Part shown: piece by piece, positions 1 through 11,257 of the stretch
Numbering within the stretch: the stretch's first letter is position 1
Layout: the number at the start of each line of letters is the position of its first letter
Source of the DNA: Gammaproteobacteria bacterium
Lineage (GTDB): Bacteria; Pseudomonadota; Gammaproteobacteria; Pseudomonadales; Azotimanducaceae
Direction of reading: 5' to 3'
Assembly (NCBI GenBank): GCA_024640825.1
Contig: JAHEEG010000003.1
Span: 1-64,000 of the forward strand
DNA length: 64,000 bases
Translations under genes and position numbers: made by a program
The notes under the pieces: model-generated
The model's database searches: none
Told to the model about the DNA's origin: nothing
The model's input: only the letters and a program-made list of their open reading frames with translations

Positions 1-368
1 CCCCGGTGCGGCAGTTGCTTCAGTCGGGCGCCATTGAAATGGGACATGCCAGAGCGCTTCTGACGCTGTCTCCGGCTGAGCAGGAAAGCCTAGCGCAGGA
101 AGTTGCCGCCCGGCATCTCTCGGTCCGCCAGACCGAGGCCCTGGTTCGTCAGCGTCAGAGCGCTTCGCAAGGACAGACGAATTCCCCAGCCGCCGGTCCC
201 GCCGTGAACCACGCTAAAGATCAGGATACCCGTCGTCTCGAACAGGAGCTGTCGGAACGCATTGGCGCGCCGGTCAACATTTCCCATGGTGCATCCGGCG
301 GAGGGCAGGTGGTTATCGCCTATACCAGCCTTGATGAGCTGCAAGGCATTCTCAAGCACATCAGATAG
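1..368 (+). CDS. parB: ParB chromosome-partitioning protein, C-terminal part (5' end outside window)
   Basis: The frame is already open at the window edge and ends at TAG 366-368, so only about 121 C-terminal residues are present. The visible part has the ParB helix-turn-helix tail (GHARALLTL, then a segment rich in SVRQTEALV) and the C-terminal dimerisation region ending LQGILKHIR. ParB is a CTP-dependent clamp that loads at parS sites and, with ParA, segregates the origin. Its place directly upstream of the atp operon matches the parA-parB-atpI order common in gammaproteobacteria. The GTG at position 6 is in frame but is an internal codon, not a start. Confidence 0.93.
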   Translation, partial: PVRQLLQSGAIEMGHARALLTLSPAEQESLAQEVAARHLSVRQTEALVRQRQSASQGQTNSPAAGPAVNHAKDQDTRRLEQELSERIGAPVNISHGASGGGQVVIAYTSLDELQGILKHIR

Positions 369-413
369 TTTTCTGGGTCATGCCAAGGGGTTGAAATTAG
401 CGTCGCGTTGCAA

Positions 414-442
414 TTGATTGTGCGGTGCGGCATCCCTATAAT
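414..442 (+). promoter_or_regulatory. Sigma70 promoter of the atp operon
   Basis: TTGATT at 414-419 and a perfect TATAAT at 437-442 are separated by exactly 17 bases. The site lies in the 134-base gap between parB and atpI, so it probably drives the whole atpIBEFHAGDC operon. The position and spacing are seen directly; promoter activity is inferred. Confidence 0.75.
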
Positions 443-502
443 TTGCGCCGCATTTCGGCCGGTATTGTCGGTTGATCGGGCGGATAGAGCTCGCCGTGGG
501 CG

Positions 503-886
503 TTGCCGCATAACAATAATTCGGCCGTGAAGGGCCAAGGTCTGGTGCCGCTGTCTTATCGAATAGTGACCCTGCAGGCATTCGCAGCAATCATTGCTGC
601 GGTGGGTTTTCTGGTGGTATCCGTCGATGAGGCTTCAGCCGCGCTCCTGGCGGGTATCGTAGGGGTTATACCCAGCGGATATCTTGCCTGGCGAGCGCAG
701 GTTGAACGATCTCCGGGTCGACTGCTTGGGCAGGGCATGGCTAAGTTCGGCCTGACTCTGGTGCTCATGACACTGGCTTTCGCGTGGTTTAAGCCGCCGC
801 CGTTTGGTTTTTTTGCGACGCTGGTGCTGATGCAGCTGATGTACATAGTCGGCGCCCTTGGAACTTCAGGCAAACAGGCGGCGTAG
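503..886 (+). CDS. atpI: ATP synthase accessory protein AtpI
   Basis: A small hydrophobic protein of up to 127 residues with about four membrane segments (around 20-40, 45-63, 75-95 and 100-118). It sits at the head of the atp operon, the usual place of AtpI, which helps assemble the c-ring and has been linked to magnesium or calcium supply. AtpI sequences are poorly conserved, so length, hydrophobicity and position carry the call. The start is uncertain: TTG 503 gives 127 residues, while in-frame GTG codons at 527 and 545 give shorter forms; none has a convincing Shine-Dalgarno. Confidence 0.85.
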   Translation: MPHNNNSAVKGQGLVPLSYRIVTLQAFAAIIAAVGFLVVSVDEASAALLAGIVGVIPSGYLAWRAQVERSPGRLLGQGMAKFGLTLVLMTLAFAWFKPPPFGFFATLVLMQLMYIVGALGTSGKQAA

Positions 887-897
887 AGATTGCGAGA

Positions 898-968
898 TTC
901 CGGACAACAGAGTTCCGGAAAACGAAGATGCGGGCCAAAAGCTCGAATCGACAAAGTTCGAATCGACA
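898..968 (+). repeat. Hairpin and direct repeat in the atpI-atpB gap
   Basis: The 113-base gap after atpI contains a 6-bp stem, TTCCGG (898-903) with CCGGAA (915-920), and an 11-base direct repeat TCGAATCGACA at 943-953 and 958-968. The structure could be an mRNA processing or stability element that lowers atpI relative to the structural genes. That role is inference. Confidence 0.4.
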
Positions 969-987
969 GGGCGCGGAACAGGAATGA

Positions 988-1848
<861 letters not shown>

Positions 1849-1897
1849 GGCAATAGCGCAGGAATCCGAAAGGGTTAAAAGCAACTCATACTCATAA

Positions 1898-2146
<249 letters not shown>

Positions 2147-2173
2147 TCGTCGAATTTCGATTGAGGTGACCCC

Positions 2174-2644
2174 ATGACACTCAACCTGACGCTGATCGGC
2201 CAGAGCATCACCTTCATGGTGTTCGTCTGGTTCTGCTGGAAGTTTATCTGGCCGCCGGTAATCAACGCCATGCGTGAACGTCAGAAGGCCATTGCCGATG
2301 GCCTGGCATCTGCCGAACGTGCAGAACGTGATCTAGAGCTGGCTCAAGATCGTGCCACCGATCAGCTGCGTGAGGCAAAAGAAGAAGCGCAGAAGATCAT
2401 TGATCAGGCGCGGCATCAGGCGAATCAGATGATCGAGACTGCGAAGAACGACGCCCGTGCGGAAGGCGAAAGGCTCAAAGAGGCGCAGATGGCGGAGCTG
2501 GAGCAGGAAGTAAACCGGGCCAAAGAGGCGTTGCGAGGGCAGGTAGCCACGCTTGCTCTGGTAGGCGCGGAGCGGGTGCTCGGCGCCAGCATAGATGCGC
2601 AGAAGCACAATCAGCTGCTGGAGCAGCTGGCGGCAGATCTTTAA
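2174..2644 (+). CDS. atpF: F1Fo ATP synthase subunit b
   Basis: This 156-residue protein is the peripheral-stalk subunit b, the same length as in E. coli. It has one N-terminal membrane helix (about residues 8-26), a WPPV hinge, and a long charged alanine-rich coiled coil to the C-terminus that dimerises and holds the delta subunit. It starts at ATG 2174 after GAGGTGACCCC and ends 13 bases before atpH. Confidence 0.96.
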   Translation: MTLNLTLIGQSITFMVFVWFCWKFIWPPVINAMRERQKAIADGLASAERAERDLELAQDRATDQLREAKEEAQKIIDQARHQANQMIETAKNDARAEGERLKEAQMAELEQEVNRAKEALRGQVATLALVGAERVLGASIDAQKHNQLLEQLAADL

Positions 2645-2657
2645 GGAGCTCTGAAAG

Positions 2658-3197
2658 ATGGCTGAACTGGCCACCCTTGCCAGACCTTACGCCAATGCGG
2701 TGTTTGACATCGCAAAAGGCGCGGGCGCCCTCGACGGATGGTCCCGCATGCTTGGCTGCCTTGGCGCTGTTGCCGCGGACACAGGTGTTCGGCAGCTGCT
2801 GGAGGCACCCGAGATGCCCGACGAGCAGAAGGCCTTTCGCCTGGCTGACATCTGCGGTGATGAGCTCGACGACCGTGCCCGCAAAATGATCCAGGTTCTT
2901 GCCCGCAATAAACGCCTTGGTCTTATTGGTGAAATCCGTGACCAGTTCGAAGAGCTCAAGGCTCAGGACGAGAAGGTGCTGGAGGTTGAAGTTGTCTCGG
3001 CGCGGCCGCTGTCGGCTGAGCAGGAGGAGAGCATTCGCGCGGCGCTGGCTAAGCGGTATCAGCGGGAAGTCACCATGTCCAGCCGCGTGGACGAGCAGCT
3101 CCTTGGTGGGGCTGTTATCAGGGCCGGGGATACCGTCATCGACGGTTCGGTACGCGGCAAGCTCGACAAGCTGGCGGAGACGCTGCAGCGGAGTTGA
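2658..3197 (+). CDS. atpH: F1Fo ATP synthase subunit delta
   Basis: This soluble 179-residue subunit joins the top of F1 to the b stalk. The N-terminal helical bundle begins LATLARPYANAVFDIA, a typical delta opening, and the C-terminal signature GGAVIRAGDTVIDGSVRGKL is well conserved. The length is normal (E. coli 177). An AAGGAG Shine-Dalgarno sequence lies upstream of ATG 2658. The following gap to atpA is unusually long for this operon and holds two small hairpins. Confidence 0.96.
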   Translation: MAELATLARPYANAVFDIAKGAGALDGWSRMLGCLGAVAADTGVRQLLEAPEMPDEQKAFRLADICGDELDDRARKMIQVLARNKRLGLIGEIRDQFEELKAQDEKVLEVEVVSARPLSAEQEESIRAALAKRYQREVTMSSRVDEQLLGGAVIRAGDTVIDGSVRGKLDKLAETLQRS

Positions 3198-3218
3198 GGG
3201 GCATTGAGAGTGATCTGG

Positions 3219-3282
3219 CCCTTTTGAGCTGAAGGGTTGAGCCGGAGAAAGGATTTTGGCTGTGCGTACGAAGAAAAGTACG
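3219..3282 (+). other. Two small hairpins in the atpH-atpA gap
   Basis: The 113-base gap holds CCCTT (3219-3223) pairing with AAGGG (3232-3236) and CGTAC (3265-3269) pairing with GTACG (3278-3282). Neither has a following T-run, so they are not intrinsic terminators. They may affect processing or translation of atpA, which must be made in three copies per complex. The role is inferred. Confidence 0.35.
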
Positions 3283-3310
3283 ACCGCCTTGAAAAACTGA
3301 GGATTCCAAC

Positions 3311-4855
3311 ATGCAGCAACTGAACCCTTCTGAAATCAGCGACATCATCAAGGGGCGCATCGAAAGCCTCGACGTTCGTGCAGAGGCTCAGAACGAAGGT
3401 ACGATCGTCGGCGTTTCCGACGGTATTGTTCGTATCCACGGCCTGGCAGACGCCCAGTACGGGGAGATGATCGAATTTACCGGCGGCCTTTACGGGATGG
3501 CGCTGAACCTAGAGCGCGATTCCGTCGGCGTGGTCGTCCTGGGAGACTATCAGGGGCTGTCTGAAGGCATGACGGCTCGTTGCACCGGCCGCATTCTCGA
3601 GGTCCCCGTCGGTCCAGAGCTGTTAGGCCGTGTGGTGGACGCTCTGGGGAACCCGATTGACGGCAAAGGGCCGCTGAACGCGAGCCGCAGCGAACCCATC
3701 GAGAAAGTGGCACCCGGCGTCATCGCCCGCCAGTCGGTGGACCAGCCGGTTCAGATCGGTCTCAAATGTATCGACTCCATGGTACCTATCGGCCGCGGCC
3801 AGCGAGAGCTCATCATTGGCGACCGGCAGATCGGCAAGACCGCCATTGCCATCGATGCCATCATCAACCAGAAAGGTAGCGGCATTAAGTGCATTTACGT
3901 CGCTATCGGGCAGAAGATGTCCACCGTCGCCAACATCGTGCGCACGCTGGAAGAATATGGGGCTATGGACTACACCACTGTGGTCGCCGCGAGCGCAGCG
4001 GATCCCGCTCCCATGCAGTTCATCGCGCCTTACTCGGGCTGCTCCATGGGCGAGTATTTCCGGGACATCGGAGAGGATGCGCTGATCATCTATGACGACC
4101 TCACCAAACAGGCGTGGGCGTACCGGCAGATATCACTGCTTTTGCGACGCCCGCCAGGCCGGGAAGCCTATCCTGGCGACGTTTTCTATCTGCATTCCCG
4201 TTTGCTCGAGCGAGCCGCCCGGGTCAATTCGCAGTACGTCGAGCAGATGACCAACGGAGAGGTTAAAGGCAAAACGGGCTCCCTGACGGCTCTGCCCATC
4301 ATCGAAACCCAGGCCGGGGATGTGTCAGCATTTGTGCCGACCAACGTAATTTCCATTACGGATGGTCAGATCTTCCTTGAGATAGATCTGTTTAACTCCG
4401 GCATTCGACCTGCCATGAGCCCCGGCATCTCCGTGTCCCGGGTTGGCGGCTCGGCCCAGGTGCCGTTCATGAAGAAGATCTCCGGTGGCATCAAACTGGC
4501 TCTGGCTCAGTATCGTGAACTTGCCGCCTTTTCCCAGTTCGCTTCCGACCTCGACGAGGCTACCCGGCGGCAGCTGGAACACGGCCAGCGGGTGACCGAG
4601 CTGATGAAGCAGAAGCAATATCACCCTATGTCAGTTGCCGATATGGGCGTCTCTCTGTTTGCTGCGAACGAAGGCTATCTCGAAGATGTGCCGGTGGACC
4701 GGGTTCTGGACTTCGAGCAGGGTCTGTTGGGGTACATGAATACCGAGCATGCAGGGTTCATGCAGAACGTCAACGAGTCTGGTGCCTACAACGACGAAAT
4801 CGTCGGGCAGATGAAGCAGGCCATTGAAGCTTACAAGGCTTCGGCGAGCTTTTAA
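3311..4855 (+). CDS. atpA: F1Fo ATP synthase subunit alpha
   Basis: The non-catalytic nucleotide-binding subunit of F1, 514 residues against 513 in E. coli. The P-loop GDRQIGKT is at 170-177, and the family signature around [17 protein letters not shown] follows near 370. The N-terminal beta-barrel begins [17 protein letters not shown] 3311 is preceded by GAGGATTCCAAC. It forms the alternating alpha3beta3 ring with AtpD. Nothing unusual is seen in the sequence. Confidence 0.98.
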   Translation: MQQLNPSEISDIIKGRIESLDVRAEAQNEGTIVGVSDGIVRIHGLADAQYGEMIEFTGGLYGMALNLERDSVGVVVLGDYQGLSEGMTARCTGRILEVPVGPELLGRVVDALGNPIDGKGPLNASRSEPIEKVAPGVIARQSVDQPVQIGLKCIDSMVPIGRGQRELIIGDRQIGKTAIAIDAIINQKGSGIKCIYVAIGQKMSTVANIVRTLEEYGAMDYTTVVAASAADPAPMQFIAPYSGCSMGEYFRDIGEDALIIYDDLTKQAWAYRQISLLLRRPPGREAYPGDVFYLHSRLLERAARVNSQYVEQMTNGEVKGKTGSLTALPIIETQAGDVSAFVPTNVISITDGQIFLEIDLFNSGIRPAMSPGISVSRVGGSAQVPFMKKISGGIKLALAQYRELAAFSQFASDLDEATRRQLEHGQRVTELMKQKQYHPMSVADMGVSLFAANEGYLEDVPVDRVLDFEQGLLGYMNTEHAGFMQNVNESGAYNDEIVGQMKQAIEAYKASASF

Positions 4856-4890
4856 AAGACCGGACATCGGAACAGCTACGGGAAAGACTC

Positions 4891-5751
4891 ATGGCCGTCG
4901 GCAGAGAGATAAAGAAAAAGATCGGCAGCGTGCAGAACACGCAGAAGATCACCAGCGCCATGCAGATGGTGGCGGCCAGCAAGATGCGCCGCACTCAGGA
5001 GCGCATGCGCCAGGGTAAACCGTACTCGGAGAAGATCCGCTCGGTGATCGGACATCTGGCGAACTCGAATCCCGAGTACCGTCACACCTACATGGAGCCG
5101 CGAGATATCAAGCGCATCGGGTATCTAGTTGTGTCTTCCGATAAAGGACTGTGCGGTGGTCTGAATGTGAACCTGTTTCGTGCGCTCGTGCGCGACATGG
5201 CCCAATGGCACAACCAGGGCATCGAGTCGGACCTTGGCGTAATCGGCAACAAGGCCAGCCGATTCTTCCGCTCTATTGGTGGCAATGTCCTTGCCGAACT
5301 CACAGATGTCGGCGAGGCGCCTTCGTTGTCGAGCCTGATTGGTGGCATCAAGGTCATGCTGGATGCGTACGAAAACGGTCAGATCGACCGGCTTTTCATA
5401 ATCAGCAACGAGTTTGTCAACACAATGACGCAGTCGCCGGTCATCCGCCAGCTGTTGCCGCTTGAGCCGGAACAGGGTGAATCTTCAGAGCACCGCTGGG
5501 ACTACATCTACGAACCGGACGCGCGCCATTTGATCGAAGGACTGGTGACACGATTCATCGAATCACAGGTCTATCAGGCCGTCATCGAGAACGGCGCCTG
5601 CGAACAGGCAGCCAAGATGATCGCGATGAAAAACGCCACGGAAAACGCCGAGAAGCTCATCGAAGAGCTGACGCTCATATACAACAATGCACGTCAGGCG
5701 GCGATTACCCAGGAAATAGCGGAAATTGTGGGCGGCGCTGCCGCGGTCTAG
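4891..5751 (+). CDS. atpG: F1Fo ATP synthase subunit gamma
   Basis: The central rotor shaft, 286 residues (E. coli 287). The N-terminal coiled-coil helix starts with the conserved [18 protein letters not shown], and the C-terminal helix has [17 protein letters not shown] followed by [21 protein letters not shown]. The middle Rossmann-like part contains [11 protein letters not shown]. It lies between atpA and atpD in normal order. Confidence 0.97.
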   Translation: MAVGREIKKKIGSVQNTQKITSAMQMVAASKMRRTQERMRQGKPYSEKIRSVIGHLANSNPEYRHTYMEPRDIKRIGYLVVSSDKGLCGGLNVNLFRALVRDMAQWHNQGIESDLGVIGNKASRFFRSIGGNVLAELTDVGEAPSLSSLIGGIKVMLDAYENGQIDRLFIISNEFVNTMTQSPVIRQLLPLEPEQGESSEHRWDYIYEPDARHLIEGLVTRFIESQVYQAVIENGACEQAAKMIAMKNATENAEKLIEELTLIYNNARQAAITQEIAEIVGGAAAV

Positions 5752-7179
<1,428 letters not shown>

Positions 7180-7193
7180 CGGAGGATCTGATC

Positions 7194-7616
7194 ATGGCCA
7201 TGACCATGCATTGCGATATCGTGAGCGCGGAGCAGGAAATTTTCTCCGGCCGGATCACCATGGTTAGCGCCACGGGAACCATCGGCGAGCTTGGCATCAT
7301 GCCTGGTCACGCGCCGCTGCTCACGGGCATACGGGCTGGTCCGGTGCGGCTCAAGTTCGACAATGGTGAGGAAGAGATCTTTTTTGCTTCCGGTGGATTT
7401 CTCGAGGTCCAGCCGGGGGTCGTGACCATACTGGCCGATACCGCGCTTAGGGCTGAAGACATCGACGAGGCCGCTGCGCTTGATGCCCAGGCAGCAGCCC
7501 AGCGGGCGCTGGAAGATCGCACTGCTGACATGGAGTTCTCTGTTGCCGCCGCGCAGCTCGCAGAAGCCATGGCGCAGCAGCGCACCCTGGCCGAACTCAA
7601 GAAGCGACGCCGCTGA
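7194..7616 (+). CDS. atpC: F1Fo ATP synthase subunit epsilon
   Basis: This 140-residue subunit has an N-terminal beta sandwich (VSAEQEIFSG, GELGIMPGHAPLLTGI, GGFLEVQPGVVTILADTA) and a C-terminal pair of helices rich in alanine and glutamate. It couples rotor to c-ring, and its C-terminal helices can inhibit hydrolysis. The MAMTMH start mirrors E. coli MAMTYH, which supports ATG 7194 over the two later ATGs. It is the last gene of the operon and is followed by a terminator. Confidence 0.97.
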   Translation: MAMTMHCDIVSAEQEIFSGRITMVSATGTIGELGIMPGHAPLLTGIRAGPVRLKFDNGEEEIFFASGGFLEVQPGVVTILADTALRAEDIDEAAALDAQAAAQRALEDRTADMEFSVAAAQLAEAMAQQRTLAELKKRRR

Positions 7617-7620
7617 TCCT

Positions 7621-7642
7621 GCCGGGCGTTACCTGGCCCGGC
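7621..7642 (+). other. Hairpin directly after atpC
   Basis: GCCGGGC (7621-7627) pairs perfectly with GCCCGGC (7636-7642) across an 8-base loop. No T-run follows, so it is probably an mRNA 3'-stabilising structure upstream of the true terminator at 7662-7691. Confidence 0.5.
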
Positions 7643-7661
7643 ATCTGCGTACTCTACTTAC

Positions 7662-7691
7662 AAAGGGGGGTTACATCGGTAACCCCTTTTT
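7662..7691 (+). terminator. Rho-independent terminator of the atp operon
   Basis: GGGGTTA pairs with TAACCCC across the loop CATCGG (7674-7679), and the stem extends outwards through two G-T pairs into A-T pairs ending in TTTTT. The stem plus T-run is a typical intrinsic terminator and ends the atp operon before glmU. The flanking A-run could also make it work on the other strand. Confidence 0.85.
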
Positions 7692-7755
7692 CGTAGCTTC
7701 GCCGATATAATCCTGAGACTGGTGCTGAATCCGGCGAAAAGTCTCTGACAAACCG

Positions 7756-9150
7756 ATGAAAAAATTCGATCAACCCTTGGAAGTCGTTGTGCTGGCGGCG
7801 GGTCAGGGTACCCGCATGAACTCGGCGCTTCCCAAGGTGCTCCACCCGCTAGCCGGAAAGCCCCTGTTGCAGCACGTGGTGAATACCGCGGCTGCACTGG
7901 CTCCCTCGGCCATCCACGTGGTCGTGGGTCATAAGGCGGATCAGGTGCGTCAGGCCGTTGATGCTGACGTTCACTGGGTCGAACAGCTGGCGCAGCTGGG
8001 AACGGGTCACGCCGTGCAGCAGGCGCTGCCTTTCATAGCTGAGGGCGCGCTGGTGCTTGTTCTCTATGGGGACGTTCCCCTGGTTACTGCGGCTTGTCTG
8101 AACCCCTGCATTCAGGCTGCCAGGGGTGGAGACCTGGCGCTGATCACGGCCGACTTCTCCGATCCGGCAGAACTTGGGAGAATTCAGCGCGGCGGTGATG
8201 GGTCGATTCAAGGAATCGTCGAGTACCGCGATGCCAGCGAAAAGCAGCGGGCAATTTGCGAGATAAATTCAGGGATCATGGCCCTCAGTCAGCCCGGGTT
8301 CATGGATTACCTCTCCCGCATCAAACCGGCCAATGCCCAGGGCGAGTTCTACCTTACGGATGTGGTTGCCCTTGCAGTTGCCGATGGTCTGGCAGTTCAT
8401 GGACTCAAGGCCGAGTCACCGGAAGAAGTCATGGGTATCAACGACCGAGCCCAGCTGGCGACCATGGAGAGAACCTATCAACGTCGGGCGGTCGGCTCGC
8501 TCATGGCTCAGGGCGTGTCCGTAGCAGACGCGACTCGCGTTGACGTGCGGGGCACCGTTGAAGCTGGTCAGGACTGCTTCCTGGATGTCAACGTCGTACT
8601 GGAAGGCCAGGTAAGGCTTGGTCGGAACGTCTATCTCGGCCCTGGCGTGGTAGTGCGGGATTCATCTCTGGGTGATGGCGTTCGCGTGGAGCCGCACACG
8701 GTTGTTGAAGGGTCTCAAGTAGCCGCCAACTGCGTGTTGGGGCCCTTTGCCCATCTCCGCCAGGGTACCCGCCTCGAGGAGGCGGTAAAGATTGGTAATT
8801 TTGTTGAAACCAAGAAAACGGTCCTGGGTCGTGGCAGTAAGGCCAACCATCTCGCCTATCTTGGAGACGCCAGCCTCGGAGAAGACTGCAACGTGGGCGC
8901 CGGCACCATAACCTGCAACTACGACGGTATAAACAAGCATCCGACAGTCATCGGCAACGATGTTTTTGTCGGAACCAACAGCACCCTGGTAGCGCCGCTG
9001 GAAATCGGCAGTGGTGCCTTTATAGCAGCGGGCTCTACCGTCACCACCACGGTGAAAAGCGGCGAGCTTGCTGTAGGTCGAGGCCGTCAAAGGAATATCA
9101 AAGGCTGGGTTCGCCCCGACCAGCGCAAGAACGAACCAGAATCTAAGTAG
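7756..9150 (+). CDS. glmU: Bifunctional GlmU: GlcN-1-P acetyltransferase / GlcNAc-1-P uridylyltransferase
   Basis: GlmU makes UDP-GlcNAc for peptidoglycan and LPS. The N-terminal pyrophosphorylase domain has LAAGQGTRMNSALPKVLHP near residue 14, and the C-terminal half is a left-handed beta helix of hexapeptide repeats ending with the acetyltransferase site (NYDG, GNDVFVG, AAGSTVT). At 464 residues it is slightly longer than E. coli (456). A TATAAT hexamer at 7706-7711 lies upstream without a good -35 box, so a separate weak promoter is possible. glmS follows, giving a contiguous UDP-GlcNAc branch. Confidence 0.97.
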   Translation: MKKFDQPLEVVVLAAGQGTRMNSALPKVLHPLAGKPLLQHVVNTAAALAPSAIHVVVGHKADQVRQAVDADVHWVEQLAQLGTGHAVQQALPFIAEGALVLVLYGDVPLVTAACLNPCIQAARGGDLALITADFSDPAELGRIQRGGDGSIQGIVEYRDASEKQRAICEINSGIMALSQPGFMDYLSRIKPANAQGEFYLTDVVALAVADGLAVHGLKAESPEEVMGINDRAQLATMERTYQRRAVGSLMAQGVSVADATRVDVRGTVEAGQDCFLDVNVVLEGQVRLGRNVYLGPGVVVRDSSLGDGVRVEPHTVVEGSQVAANCVLGPFAHLRQGTRLEEAVKIGNFVETKKTVLGRGSKANHLAYLGDASLGEDCNVGAGTITCNYDGINKHPTVIGNDVFVGTNSTLVAPLEIGSGAFIAAGSTVTTTVKSGELAVGRGRQRNIKGWVRPDQRKNEPESK

Positions 9151-9230
9151 GATCTCTTCTGAACTGAGGTTTCGCCTGTCAGGCCCCGGGCGTTGTCCGT
9201 CAACTCTGAGCGTTGGCCTGAGGTAAAGCG

Positions 9231-11066
9231 ATGTGCGGAATTGTAGGAGCGGTAGCCGACCGTCACGTAGCAGCGATTCTGCTGGAAGGCCTTCAGAGGC
9301 TCGAGTACCGCGGATATGACTCGGCTGGTCTGGCGGTCGTTCGTGAGCACGGTCCTGGGTTCGACTGTCGCCGCCAGGTCGGCAAGGTCAGGCAGCTCAA
9401 GGATGATGTGACGGCAAGCCCGGTCATGGGCCATACGGGAATCGCGCATACCCGCTGGGCTACGCACGGGGTACCCAACGAAACAAATGCGCATCCGCAT
9501 ATCTCCAGCGATCGGATCTGCCTGGTTCACAACGGCATCATCGAGAACTTCGAGGCGCTGCGCGAAGAAATGATGTCAGTTGGCTATGCCTTCAGGTCCG
9601 AGACCGATTCCGAGGTAATCGTACATCTGATAGATTTTTATCATCAGCAGAAGATGTCCCTCCTGGAAGCCGTGCGGGCGGCGGTAAAGCGCCTGGAAGG
9701 CGCCTATGCCATTGGCGTTATCGCGCATGACGATCCGGAACGTATCGTCGCCGCGCGCATGGGCAGTCCGCTGGTGATCGGCAAGGGTATTGGTGAAAAC
9801 TTCATCGCGTCGGACCCCCTTGCGTTGCGGCCCGTTACGGACCGGTTCGTGTTTCTTGAGGAAGGCGATCTGGTAGAGGTGACCAAGCAGGACATCTCGG
9901 TCTGGAACGTGCAGGACGAAACGGTCATTCGATCAACGGTCAAGGTTGAGCTGGGACATGATGATGTCGACAAAGGCAACTACCGTCACTTCATGCAGAA
10001 GGAGATTCACCAGCAGCCGTCGGTTCTCAAAGATACCCTGGAAGGCCGCATCGGCAGGACGCGGGTGCTTGAACCAGCATTCGGTGTAAAAGCGCCGGAC
10101 ATCTTCGATCGCGCCCAGGCCCTGACGATTGTTGCCTGCGGTACCAGCTTCTATGCAGCTTCCATTGCCCGCTATTGGGTAGAAGAGCTGGTGGGAATTC
10201 CCTGTCAGGTAGAGATCGCCAGCGAGTTCCGCTATCGGAAGGTAGCCGTCCGGCCGGACAGCCTGTTCGTCACCATTTCCCAGTCCGGTGAAACCGCCGA
10301 TACCCTGGCAGCCCTGCGCATCGCCCGAGATTTGGGCTACTACGCGACCCTGACCATCTGTAATGTACCGACCAGCTCCATGGTCAGAGAATCTGACCTA
10401 GCGCTGATGATTCAGGCTGGCACGGAAGTAGGCGTGGCTTCTACCAAGGCGTTTACCGCGCAGCTGACGGATCTGTTTCTGCTGACCATTCTGCTGGCCC
10501 GCCGACACGGCATGGCAGCAGAGAAAGAGACGGAACTGGTAGAGGCGCTGCACGGTCTACCCGATGCCGTTGATCAGGCCCTTGCGCTGGACCAGACGAT
10601 TCGCCAGCTGGCTGAGCGCTTCATCGATCGCGCCCACGCCCTCTACCTTGGCCGGGGACCTATGTTTCCAGTGGCCATGGAGGGTGCGCTCAAGCTTAAG
10701 GAAATTTCCTATATCCACGCGGAAGGCTATCCAGCCGGAGAGCTGAAGCACGGGCCTCTGGCGCTGGTTGACGAGGACATGCCGGTCATCGCCGTGGCGC
10801 CTAACGACGAGCTGCTTGAGAAGGTCCAGTCGAACCTGCAGGAAGTGCGTGCCCGGGGTGGCGAGCTCTACGTTTTTGCTGACGAAACTCTGGGCTTTAA
10901 GAACGAGCCGGGGGTTACCGTGATTCCGCTGCCCGCGGTTCACAAGGTGCTGGCGCCCATCGTATACGTGGTGCCCCTGCAGTTGCTGGCTTACCACGTC
11001 GCGGTACTCAAGGGCACGGACGTCGATCAGCCGAGGAATCTGGCGAAATCGGTGACGGTGGAATAA
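9231..11066 (+). CDS. glmS: Glutamine-fructose-6-phosphate aminotransferase (isomerising)
   Basis: GlmS converts fructose-6-phosphate and glutamine to glucosamine-6-phosphate, the first step towards UDP-GlcNAc. The chain begins MCGIVG, with the glutaminase nucleophile Cys2 exposed after methionine removal, and HTRWATHG follows. Two SIS domains are seen ([23 protein letters not shown]), and the C-terminus ends [11 protein letters not shown] as usual. The 611 residues fit the family (E. coli 609). I see no glmS ribozyme in the 80-base gap after glmU, as expected for a gammaproteobacterium. Confidence 0.98.
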   Translation: MCGIVGAVADRHVAAILLEGLQRLEYRGYDSAGLAVVREHGPGFDCRRQVGKVRQLKDDVTASPVMGHTGIAHTRWATHGVPNETNAHPHISSDRICLVHNGIIENFEALREEMMSVGYAFRSETDSEVIVHLIDFYHQQKMSLLEAVRAAVKRLEGAYAIGVIAHDDPERIVAARMGSPLVIGKGIGENFIASDPLALRPVTDRFVFLEEGDLVEVTKQDISVWNVQDETVIRSTVKVELGHDDVDKGNYRHFMQKEIHQQPSVLKDTLEGRIGRTRVLEPAFGVKAPDIFDRAQALTIVACGTSFYAASIARYWVEELVGIPCQVEIASEFRYRKVAVRPDSLFVTISQSGETADTLAALRIARDLGYYATLTICNVPTSSMVRESDLALMIQAGTEVGVASTKAFTAQLTDLFLLTILLARRHGMAAEKETELVEALHGLPDAVDQALALDQTIRQLAERFIDRAHALYLGRGPMFPVAMEGALKLKEISYIHAEGYPAGELKHGPLALVDEDMPVIAVAPNDELLEKVQSNLQEVRARGGELYVFADETLGFKNEPGVTVIPLPAVHKVLAPIVYVVPLQLLAYHVAVLKGTDVDQPRNLAKSVTVE

Positions 11067-11093
11067 GCGCCTGTTGCTGCTGCACCTGAGCGT

Positions 11094-11117
11094 TGCCGGG
11101 TGTGAAACACCCTGGCA
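11094..11117 (+). terminator. Strong hairpin after glmS, possible terminator without T-run
   Basis: TGCCGGGTGT (11094-11103) pairs with ACACCCTGGCA (11107-11117) with one bulged T and a 3-base loop. It sits 28 bases after the glmS stop. No T-run follows, so Rho-independent termination is doubtful; it may protect the glmS 3' end. Confidence 0.4.
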
Positions 11118-11140
11118 GGCTAAGTTACCTCGCGTACAAT
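11112..11140 (+). promoter_or_regulatory. Candidate promoter of uvrD
   Basis: CTGGCA (11112-11117) and TACAAT (11135-11140) are separated by 17 bases, ahead of uvrD. The -35 box overlaps the hairpin that follows glmS. No CTG-N10-CAG LexA operator is visible nearby, unlike E. coli uvrD. Confidence 0.5.
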
Positions 11141-11257
11141 AGCCTGTCGACAGCTGATGGGTCTGCTTCCGCAGCAAGACCCGAATCTCATCGAGATCGG
11201 CCTTTCGTATTCCACATGAGCAGAGACCTTTCGATCCCTCCAGGAACTGGACATTCG

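Noticed and set aside
9151-9230. glmS ribozyme or riboswitch in front of glmS
   Set aside because: The gap is only 80 bases, too short for the ribozyme, and no such fold is seen; these are not expected in gammaproteobacteria.
11144-11153. Palindrome CTGTCGACAG before uvrD as a LexA box
   Set aside because: The spacing between CTG and CAG is four bases, while the gammaproteobacterial LexA site needs ten.
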